In this document: positions 1 to 6,278 of the stretch, in pieces
Position numbering within the stretch: position 1 is the stretch's first letter
How the letters are laid out: each line of letters starts with the position of its first letter
Assembly (NCBI GenBank): GCA_024643945.1
Contig: JAHELX010000133.1
Location: forward strand, 1-11,715
DNA length: 11,715 nt
Origin: Anaerolineales bacterium
GTDB lineage: Bacteria > Chloroflexota > Anaerolineae > 4572-78 > NAK82
Direction: 5' to 3'
Translations under genes and position numbers: made by a program
Notes under the pieces: generated by a model
The model's input: only the letters and a program-made list of their open reading frames with translations
What the model was told of the DNA's origin: nothing
Databases searched by the model: none

Positions 1-63
1 CTTGCCCACGAAAGCACTCAAATCATCTCTAGTGATATCGTATTTGAGCGCCTGAGTGCTCAT
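1..63 (-). CDS. 5' end of an unidentified operon gene (partial)
   Basis: Only the first 21 codons are inside the window; the reading starts MSTQALKYDI and runs off the left edge. The ATG at 63-61 has a strong ribosome binding site (GGAGGG, bases 76-71) seven bases upstream. It lies 15 bases after the stop of the dehydrogenase gene, so it is very probably the next gene of the same operon. The N-terminus has no signal peptide or membrane segment, suggesting a cytoplasmic protein. The fragment (KYDITRDDLSAFVGK) is too short to assign to a family; a catabolic enzyme would fit the context, but that is inference. Confidence 0.75.
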   Translation of the reverse strand, partial: MSTQALKYDITRDDLSAFVGK

Positions 64-78
64 CGCATATCCCTCCGT

Positions 79-849
79 CTACCAGCTCTCGAGCTGGGCT
101 GTCAGGCCACCGTCCACAAAGAGCTGAGTGCCGGTGATAAACGAGGCTTCGTCACTGGCCAGGAAGGCGGCCGCGTAGCCAACATCTTCTGGCCGGCCGA
201 TGCGCTTCATCACTTGTCGCTGCTCGACCAGGCGTTGCTGCTCAGCCGGGTCATCATAGCCATCGAATATGCTCTGGATCAAGGGTGTTAGAACCCAGCC
301 GGGAGCGATGGCATTTACCCGGATCGCAGGGCCGTAGTCAATAGCCATGTTGCGCGTCAACGCGGTGATACCTCCCTTCGACGCAGCGTAGGGCGCGACT
401 CCGTTGACCGTGGCATGCGCGTGCACCGACGAGATATTGACGATGGCTCCTTTGCCCACCGCCTGCATGTGAGGAATGACGTATTTAGAGCAGAGGAATA
501 CGCCCTTGAGGTTGACACTCAGGCAGTAGTCCCAATCCTCGCTGGTCGCCTCTAACACCGGCTTGTAAACGCCGACTCCCGCATTGTTGACCAGCACGTC
601 AATCCGCCCATACTTGTCGATGGCCGTCTGCACCATGGCCTTGACTTCCCCTTCGTTTGATACGTCGCATTTGACGAAGATGGCGTCGCCGCCCGATTGG
701 CGGATGTCTTCGGCCGTCTTCGTGCCCGCTTGCTCATCCCAGTCAACCACGACAACCTTAGCACCTTCTTTGGACAAGACTGTGGCAATTCCCCAGCCGA
801 TGCCTTTCCCTGCACCGGTGACGACAGCAACTTTGTTTTCGAGTCTCAT
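79..849 (-). CDS. SDR-family NAD(P)-dependent oxidoreductase
   Basis: A 256-residue classical short-chain dehydrogenase/reductase with every expected motif. The glycine-rich cofactor loop TGAGKGIG is at 11-18 and NNAG at 88-91. The catalytic tetrad is N113, S141, Y154 and K158 (YAASK). An aspartate at the end of the second beta strand (D36, in VVVVDWD) favours NAD over NADP. The C-terminal ITGTQLFVDGG segment is typical of sugar, polyol and hydroxy-acid dehydrogenases of this class. The start is supported by GGAGGT seven bases upstream. It is the tenth gene of the operon, 47 bases behind the M24 hydrolase gene. A plausible role is oxidation of a hydroxyl group of the imported compound or of its hydrolysis product; the substrate cannot be told from sequence. 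Annotations such as FabG or glucose dehydrogenase would only reflect family similarity. Confidence 0.93.
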   Translation of the reverse strand: MRLENKVAVVTGAGKGIGWGIATVLSKEGAKVVVVDWDEQAGTKTAEDIRQSGGDAIFVKCDVSNEGEVKAMVQTAIDKYGRIDVLVNNAGVGVYKPVLEATSEDWDYCLSVNLKGVFLCSKYVIPHMQAVGKGAIVNISSVHAHATVNGVAPYAASKGGITALTRNMAIDYGPAIRVNAIAPGWVLTPLIQSIFDGYDDPAEQQRLVEQRQVMKRIGRPEDVGYAAAFLASDEASFITGTQLFVDGGLTAQLESW

Positions 850-896
850 GATTTACCTCCGACTAAATCAATTGGCTTGAGTTAGGCCTGAACTGG

Positions 897-2075
897 CTAC
901 CAGGGTTTGCGAGGGGTAGACAGGAAGATAGGGCCATCTGCGCCAACGGCTACGTTGTCTTCGATGCGAATGCCACCGAAATCCGGGATGTAGACGCCCG
1001 GCTCTACGCTGCTGACCATTCCCACTTCCAGTCTGCCAGTCGCGCCTGGCATAAGGAAGGGGATGAACTCATGGTAGCGCAAACCGACGCCGTGGCCGGT
1101 GATGTGAACAAAGTATTCCCCGAGACCCGCCTCGTCGAGCACTCTACGGGCGGCGCTGTCAGGATCAGAGAAGGACGCGCCTGGCCGCATCCGCTGAGCA
1201 GCCGCCTTCTGTGCTTCAAGCACCTTATTGTATACCTCACGCTGACGATCGTTTGGCTCACCAGCCACCGCGACGTAAGTCAGGTCTGACCAGTAGCCAT
1301 CCACGACGGTTGCCAGCTCAACCATCACGATGTCACCCTCGTTGATCACGCGATGGGTGGATGGAACGAGCAAAGTCCCTTTTGTGCTGCCAACGGGACC
1401 AGCGCCCACCTCGGCCGAGGCCCGCACAAGGCGTGCGCCTTTGTAGCCGGGGCCATCAGCGCGAATTTTGTATTCTACCAATGCGCCGACCTGGGCTTCG
1501 GTCATACCAGGCTCCAATTTGGCCAGGAACTCATTCATTCCCATCTCGGCAATTTCGTTGGCGACGCGCAGCTTCTCCAACTCGTAATCCGTCTTGATGG
1601 CTCGCGTGGTTTGCAGCAAATCAGTCGCATCTATCTGATTAGCGTCAGCGAACACGGCATCAAGCAGGGCTGACCAGGGTGCAGCCGGGATAACCGGCTC
1701 CGCCGCGCGATAGGTGGGCGCGACAATTTCAAAGCTCTTTTCTACGCCGACTCTGCCCCCCTTCAAATCCAGTTCCGTGTGAACCTGGTCCAGCAGCCGC
1801 CGGTAGTTGTCGTACAGGTCGCCGTCTTTGAGCAAGCCCCAGCCGAAGAGGGTTATCTCCGCCCAATTGGGATTGGCGTACTCTTCCTCAATCTCAGGCA
1901 GGAAGAGAAGCGGCTTATCAGCCTTGGGCAGAATTGCAACTGAGAACCCATGGTGAGGCCAATAATCGGTCAGGTAGACAACGTTCTCCGGCAGCCGACA
2001 GACCAGCGCGTCGAGGTCGGCCTCCTTCATCTTTTCGCGCAGGCGTTCCAGTCGAAGTGTGTCAACTTCAGTCAT
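897..2075 (-). CDS. M24-family (creatinase/Xaa-Pro dipeptidase-fold) hydrolase
   Basis: A 392-residue protein with a creatinase-type N-terminal domain (about 8-150) and a C-terminal pita-bread M24 domain (about 160-385). The metal-site positions can be located: E253, D264, H328 (in GHGVGLRYHE), E358 (SVEPGVY) and E372 (IRIEDN). H324 and H335 occupy the usual accessory histidine positions. The first metal ligand, normally Asp in the DxG motif, is Glu here (VELATVVDGYWSD), with the normal 11-residue spacing to D264. No signal peptide is seen, so it should act in the cytoplasm. The ATG follows AAGGAGGG at good spacing. M24 enzymes include Xaa-Pro peptidases but also creatinase, ectoine hydrolase (DoeA) and DMSP lyase (DddP). 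Lying directly behind an ABC importer, it could hydrolyse a C-N bond in the imported molecule rather than act as a general peptidase; that is inference. Confidence 0.88.
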   Translation of the reverse strand: MTEVDTLRLERLREKMKEADLDALVCRLPENVVYLTDYWPHHGFSVAILPKADKPLLFLPEIEEEYANPNWAEITLFGWGLLKDGDLYDNYRRLLDQVHTELDLKGGRVGVEKSFEIVAPTYRAAEPVIPAAPWSALLDAVFADANQIDATDLLQTTRAIKTDYELEKLRVANEIAEMGMNEFLAKLEPGMTEAQVGALVEYKIRADGPGYKGARLVRASAEVGAGPVGSTKGTLLVPSTHRVINEGDIVMVELATVVDGYWSDLTYVAVAGEPNDRQREVYNKVLEAQKAAAQRMRPGASFSDPDSAARRVLDEAGLGEYFVHITGHGVGLRYHEFIPFLMPGATGRLEVGMVSSVEPGVYIPDFGGIRIEDNVAVGADGPIFLSTPRKPW

Positions 2076-2111
2076 TCGATTCCCTCCTTGTATCAGATTA
2101 GGTAACTACAC

Positions 2112-2131
2112 GAGTCGAGCTGAATCGACTC
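2112..2131. repeat. small stem-loop between ATPase and M24 genes
   Basis: A perfect 7-bp inverted repeat, GAGTCGA (2112-2118) and TCGACTC (2125-2131), with a 6-base loop. It sits in the 59-base gap between the second ATPase gene and the M24 gene. No T-run follows on the minus strand, so it is not a convincing terminator. It may be an mRNA processing or stability element, or chance. Confidence 0.4.
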
Positions 2132-2134
2132 CAT

Positions 2135-3238
2135 CTATAATGTTATCCTCCGCCCCGACTTAGCCTCAAATATAAACACCCGATCTATTGGGAAGTGCAT
2201 AGACCGACGATCGCCGGACTTCATTTCCACCACCAGCGGGGCGATGAACTTGATCACAGTGCCATCGCTCAGGCTGAGATCTATGATCTGCTCTTCGCCG
2301 AGCACCTGTACGATGTCCACGGTGACGGGGATATCGTCTGGACCAGGCTGTTCATTGACTATCACGTGCTCAGGGCGGATACCCAGCAGCGCAGTGTCTG
2401 GCAGAGAGACATCCTCCCCCCAACCGGGACCTACGAGAGACTTGCCCACCCGGAATCGAAAAGCCGGATGCTGAAGGAGCACTTCGCCTTCCTGCTTCAT
2501 TACCTGGCAGCGGACGAGGTTCATAGCCGGGCTGCCAACGAAGCTGGCCACAAAGGCCGTCAGGGGACGCTCATACACATCTTCTGGCGTGCCAGTTTGC
2601 TCCTCCTGCCCCAGGTTGACGGCCATAATACGGTCGGCCATGGCTACGGCCTCCTCATAGTCGTGGGTGGCGTAGATCATTGTCTGGCCTGTTTCTGCCT
2701 GCAAACGCTTGAGTTCGGCGGTCATCTCCTGGCGGATTTTGGCGTCGAGCCCGTCGAGGGGTTGGTCAAGGAGCAACACGCGAGGACGGCGCACCAGTGC
2801 CCGGCCAATGGCAACTCGCCGGCGCTCCCCGCCACTGAAGGTGCCAGGTTGACGGTCGAGAAGATGGACGATGTGTAGCAACTCAGCGACTTGCCTGACC
2901 TGGCGCTCTATCTCTGGCCGGGAAAGCTTGCGCAATTTGAGAGGATGGGCGATATTGTCGAAGGCTGACCAGTGGGGATAAAGGGCCAGGTCTTCAAAAA
3001 TCATAGCCACATCCCGGTCCATCGGGTGAACGTCATTCATCGACTCGTCGTCCAACCATACGCTGCCCTCGTCGGGCTTCTCCAGCCCTGCGATGACGCG
3101 CAGCGTAGTTGTTTTGCCGGCACCTGGTGGCCCCAATAAGCAGAAGAATTCGCCGTCAGCCACCTCAAAGCTCAAGCCCTTCAGCGCCTCGACACCGTCA
3201 TACACTTTGCGCAGCCCGCTGACTCGTACTGATGCCAT
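2135..3238 (-). CDS. MalK-like ABC ATPase with degenerate catalytic site (subunit A)
   Basis: A 367-residue ATP-binding subunit: nucleotide-binding domain at about 1-235 and a C-terminal regulatory/TOBE region at about 240-367 (IRPEHV at 287-292), as in sugar-importer ATPases. Walker A is GPPGAGKT (36-43), the signature is FSGGE (134-138), the D-loop keeps D165 and the H-loop is H192. Two catalytic positions deviate. The Walker B segment reads LLLDQP, so the catalytic glutamate is Q159 (codon CAA). The Q-loop reads IFEDLALYPH, so the glutamine is E82 (codon GAA). The gene is full length and otherwise well conserved, so it does not look like a pseudogene. Its ATG overlaps the stop of the preceding ATPase gene as TAATG, which suggests translational coupling and equal production of the two. 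Most probably it pairs with that ATPase on the two permeases, leaving one hydrolysing and one non-hydrolysing site. Confidence 0.93.
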   Translation of the reverse strand: MASVRVSGLRKVYDGVEALKGLSFEVADGEFFCLLGPPGAGKTTTLRVIAGLEKPDEGSVWLDDESMNDVHPMDRDVAMIFEDLALYPHWSAFDNIAHPLKLRKLSRPEIERQVRQVAELLHIVHLLDRQPGTFSGGERRRVAIGRALVRRPRVLLLDQPLDGLDAKIRQEMTAELKRLQAETGQTMIYATHDYEEAVAMADRIMAVNLGQEEQTGTPEDVYERPLTAFVASFVGSPAMNLVRCQVMKQEGEVLLQHPAFRFRVGKSLVGPGWGEDVSLPDTALLGIRPEHVIVNEQPGPDDIPVTVDIVQVLGEEQIIDLSLSDGTVIKFIAPLVVEMKSGDRRSMHFPIDRVFIFEAKSGRRITL

Positions 3239-4356
3239 TATCGAATTGCCCTCTCCGTGGCCCGGTCAAACAAGTGAATGCGTTGAGGATCGAACATCAC
3301 CTGGATGGCCTCGCCCTGACTGATAGCATACGTGCCTGGCAAGACCATTTTAATATGGGTTCCTTCTACTCTAAGATCAACGATCTTCTTACGGGCCAGG
3401 GGTTGTACCAAGTCTACTTCGGCCGGGATAACCTGCCCGGTGGCTGCCTGGACTTCAGCTTCATCCGAGATCAGGATGTGTTCAGGTCGAATGCCCACCA
3501 CCAGCTCAGGACTGGTCATTGTGCTTTCTATGATCGCCCGCTGGGGTGTTACCTCCCAGCGCAGGTAGTTGCTTACCAGAAAAGCCCGCTCATTCTCTAT
3601 CACATATTGCACCGTAAGGAAGTTCATAGGTGGGCGGCCGATAAAGCTGGCGACGAACAGATTGGCCGGGTGGCTGTAGATCTCGCGGGAGGTACCCAGT
3701 TGCTCACAGCGACCGGCGCTCATGACCAGGATGCGATCCCCCAAAGTCAGGGCTTCCTCCTGGTCGTGAGTCACGTAGACCATGGTACGGCCCAGTTGCA
3801 TCTGCCAGCGTTTCAATTCGCCACGCATTACTTCTCGCAGGCCAGGGCGAAAATTGTTCAACGGTTCGTCGAGGAGCAGCACTTCGGGATCGGTGACCAG
3901 AGTACGGGCCAACGCCACGCGCTGCATAGCGCTCAAGTCAAGCCGCGCGGCCTTGACATCCATCAGGTCGCTCAACTCCAAGTTAGCCGCAATTTCTTTC
4001 ACCTTACGCTCAATCTCTGGCGGCGGCGTTTGGCGCACCCGCAGCCCGAAGGCCAGGTTGCCATACACAGTCATGTGCCAAAAAAGAGCATAATTCTGGA
4101 AGACAAAGCCTACGTTACGTTGTTGGGGTGAGAGGTGCGTGATGCGCCGTCCGCGCAAATAGACCTCGCCTGAGGTGGGGATTTCCAGGCCGGCAATCAT
4201 ACGCAGTGTGGTAGTCTTACCGCAGCCTGATGGCCCCAGGAAGCATATGAACTCGCCTTCGCCCACTTCCAGGTCAAGGCCCTCCACAGCTACCAGGCCA
4301 TTGAACTCTTTGCGCAGATTCTCCAGCCGGATGAGCGTAGACCCTTGATCGCCCAC
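3238..4356 (-). CDS. MalK-like ABC ATPase with degenerate signature motif (subunit B)
   Basis: A 372-residue ATP-binding subunit with a TOBE-type C-terminus (IRPEHI at 289-294). Walker A is GPSGCGKT (41-48), the Q-loop has Q87, Walker B is LLLDEP with E164, and the H-loop is H197, all canonical. The signature is not: where LSGGQQQRVALARAL is expected it reads LSAMQRVALARTL (141-153). The GGQ core is gone and the motif is two residues short. The D-loop reads LNNFRPG, with R170 where Asp is expected. Translation starts at a GTG; GGGAG seven bases upstream overlaps the stop codon of the MalG-like permease gene four bases away. This arrangement complements the next gene, whose signature and D-loop are intact but whose Walker B is not. 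The known two-ATPase importer precedent I recall is the glycerol transporter of Rhizobium (glpS and glpT); relationship to it is possible but unproven. Confidence 0.93.
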   Translation of the reverse strand: MGDQGSTLIRLENLRKEFNGLVAVEGLDLEVGEGEFICFLGPSGCGKTTTLRMIAGLEIPTSGEVYLRGRRITHLSPQQRNVGFVFQNYALFWHMTVYGNLAFGLRVRQTPPPEIERKVKEIAANLELSDLMDVKAARLDLSAMQRVALARTLVTDPEVLLLDEPLNNFRPGLREVMRGELKRWQMQLGRTMVYVTHDQEEALTLGDRILVMSAGRCEQLGTSREIYSHPANLFVASFIGRPPMNFLTVQYVIENERAFLVSNYLRWEVTPQRAIIESTMTSPELVVGIRPEHILISDEAEVQAATGQVIPAEVDLVQPLARKKIVDLRVEGTHIKMVLPGTYAISQGEAIQVMFDPQRIHLFDRATERAIR

Positions 4357-4360
4357 AGAC

Positions 4361-5239
4361 CTACTCCCGCACTAATCCAAAGGTGAAGCCGGTGACCAGG
4401 TGCCTCTGAATCAGATACCCGGCGACGACGACCGGGATGGAAGCCACCACGCCCAGGGCAGCCATCGGCCCATAGAAGCGGCCCACAGCACCTACGTAGT
4501 GGCTGACCTGCACAGGTATGGTGATCGCTTCACGCGAGGTGAAGATCTGAGCGAATAGGAACTCGGTCCAATTCAGAATAAACACGAACAGGCCCGTGGC
4601 GGCCAGGCCACCCCGCACCAGCGGCAGGGTGATGGTGAAGAGGACACGCCAGGGCGAAGCACCGTCGAGGATGGCGGCTTCTTCGACGTGGCGGGGCACC
4701 CCATCAATGAAACCGCGCATCATCCACAGCGAGAAGGCGATGGTAAAGGCAGTGTACATGAGAATCAACCCCAACCGGGTGTCGATTAGGCCCCAGATTC
4801 GGTAATAAACCAGTAACGGTACAGCAAAAGCTACAGGGGGAAACATGCGCGTAGTCAACACGAACAAGGGAAGCGTCGGGCCGCCCGTCCGGAAGCGCGA
4901 CACGGAGTAGGCCGCGAAGAAACCGATGAGCACTGAGGCCACGGTAGCCACTGGCGCCACGATAAGACTGTTGACGAAAGCTTTCGTCACTGGCTCGGCC
5001 GAACTCACCATAGCAGATATCCCACCGACCGGATTGCCCGGCAGGAAGAGCACCATATAGTTGCTAGCCGTGGGTTCGACCGGGATGACCGTGGGAGGAT
5101 ATGCCACCCATTCCTCTGGGGGTTTGAGCGAGATGGAGAGCACCCAGACGATAGGCAACAAGATCACCAGGCAAATGAGCAAGGCCGCCAACCAGCGCAG
5201 CCCGCTGCTCATGCTCTTTAACAGATTCCGACTATTCAT
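4361..5239 (-). CDS. ABC importer permease, MalG-like
   Basis: A 292-residue inner-membrane protein with about six hydrophobic segments (roughly 16-36, 88-112, 123-147, 155-176, 213-233, 258-278). The EAA loop that docks onto the ATPase begins at E187 and reads EAAILDGASPWRVLF, followed by TLPL. This is the binding-protein-dependent permease signature of carbohydrate-type importers, and the short N-terminus before the first membrane segment is MalG-like. The ATG follows a purine-rich GGGAGGGG. The gene begins 13 bases after the MalF-like permease stop and ends four bases before the GTG of ATPase B. It should form a heterodimeric pore with the upstream permease. Confidence 0.94.
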   Translation of the reverse strand: MNSRNLLKSMSSGLRWLAALLICLVILLPIVWVLSISLKPPEEWVAYPPTVIPVEPTASNYMVLFLPGNPVGGISAMVSSAEPVTKAFVNSLIVAPVATVASVLIGFFAAYSVSRFRTGGPTLPLFVLTTRMFPPVAFAVPLLVYYRIWGLIDTRLGLILMYTAFTIAFSLWMMRGFIDGVPRHVEEAAILDGASPWRVLFTITLPLVRGGLAATGLFVFILNWTEFLFAQIFTSREAITIPVQVSHYVGAVGRFYGPMAALGVVASIPVVVAGYLIQRHLVTGFTFGLVRE

Positions 5240-5252
5240 TTATTCCCCTCCC

Positions 5253-6200
5253 TCATCGCTGTTCGATGGGCCGGATGGCAAAGCGGGTAATCAGGCTAAT
5301 CGAGACTAGAATCAACACAGCCATGGCGGCCGCGTATGAAAGTTGCCCAAATGCGAATCCCACCCGGTAGATGTAGACTGAGATAGTTTCGGTGGCTGTG
5401 CCTGGCCCGCCGCCGGTCATAATGAAGACAAGGTCGAAAATCTTAAAAGCCTCCAGGCTGCGAATGACGAGGGCAATGACTATGACGGGCTTGAGCATGG
5501 GCAAGGTGACGTAGCGAAAAATTTGCCAGCGGCTCGCCCCCAGGGTCATAGCCGCTTCGACAGGATCCTTGGGAAGCGCGCCCAGAGCAGAGTAGAGTAT
5601 CAAGAACAGGAACGGCGTCCATTGCCATACGTCGGCCAGGATAATGGTCCCCATGGCGAGGGGTGGGTGCTTGAACCATTCCACCGCCGCCGCCGGCCCA
5701 AATAATTGCACCAGCAGGTAGTTGACAGGCCCCCGGTCGAGGAAGAGCAGGTAGAAACACAGCCCAACGACAACCCAGGGCAACATCATGGGATACAAGA
5801 TAACCGAGGTCATAATGCGCTTACCCGGCAGATTGCGCATAAAGAACAGGGCTAGTCCCAACCCCAGGCAAAACTCAAGAGTCGCTGCTACGACTACGAT
5901 GCCTAGTGAGCGTCCGATAGCAGCCCAAAAGCGCCCGTCGCTTATCACTTTTCCATAGTTCCCCAAGAAGGCGAAAGGGGCCTGCCACCAATCTACACCC
6001 ATGCGCGGTTCCCAGGCGACGAAGCTGAGGTAAATCACGATCAGGGTGGGGACGATTAACAGAAACCAGAGCAAAAGTTGCATAGGCGCAATGAGGGTAG
6101 TGCCGAACAACTTCTCGCTGCCCAGGGTTCGCGCCAGGCGAGACAGCGGCCCAGGCGGGCTCTGGAGCGCTGCCGGCGATTGCTGAGCTTCGCTGGTCAT
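5253..6200 (-). CDS. ABC importer permease, MalF-like
   Basis: I place the start at the ATG at 6200, giving 315 residues, because GAGG lies six bases upstream. An in-frame GTG four codons earlier (6212) has no visible ribosome binding site. About six membrane segments are seen (roughly 35-61, 93-121, 129-154, 182-206, 238-261, 288-307). The EAA loop begins at E215 (EAAMTLGASRWQIF, then TLPML), and the MalF-type segment FDLVFIMTGGGPG follows at about 255-267. It partners the MalG-like permease downstream. An inverted repeat sits just upstream in the gap after the binding-protein gene and may lower expression of the membrane genes relative to the binding protein. Confidence 0.93.
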   Translation of the reverse strand: MTSEAQQSPAALQSPPGPLSRLARTLGSEKLFGTTLIAPMQLLLWFLLIVPTLIVIYLSFVAWEPRMGVDWWQAPFAFLGNYGKVISDGRFWAAIGRSLGIVVVAATLEFCLGLGLALFFMRNLPGKRIMTSVILYPMMLPWVVVGLCFYLLFLDRGPVNYLLVQLFGPAAAVEWFKHPPLAMGTIILADVWQWTPFLFLILYSALGALPKDPVEAAMTLGASRWQIFRYVTLPMLKPVIVIALVIRSLEAFKIFDLVFIMTGGGPGTATETISVYIYRVGFAFGQLSYAAAMAVLILVSISLITRFAIRPIEQR

Positions 6201-6235
6201 GCCCAACCTCACTTACAAGAGTCTGAAGAGGAGGG

Positions 6236-6267
6236 TATGGAGATCGACGCACGCGCCGATCTCCATA
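6236..6267 (-). repeat. 11-bp stem-loop between binding protein and permease genes
   Basis: A perfect inverted repeat, TATGGAGATCG (6236-6246) and CGATCTCCATA (6257-6267), with a 10-base GC-rich loop, lies in the 78-base gap after the solute-binding protein gene. There is no T-run on the minus strand after it, so it is not a classical terminator. Hairpins at this place in ABC importer operons (for example malE-malF) are known to protect the upstream message from exonucleases, which would give more binding protein than permease. That role is inferred from position. Confidence 0.65.
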
Positions 6268-6278
6268 TCTCACTCATG

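Noticed and set aside
2112..2131. The hairpin as an intrinsic terminator separating the importer from the M24-SDR genes.
   Set aside because: Its stem is only 7 bp and no T-run follows on the minus strand; the downstream genes have no evident promoter of their own.
2195..4131. Long plus-strand open frames (2195-2878 and 3232-4131) opposite the ATPase genes.
   Set aside because: They are antisense to well-supported ATPase genes, show no family motifs and have unlikely composition; they arise from codon bias of the true strand.
2135..4356. Interpretation of the two ATPases as decaying pseudogenes.
   Set aside because: Both are full length with intact frames, TOBE regions and overlapping junctions, and their substitutions are complementary rather than random.
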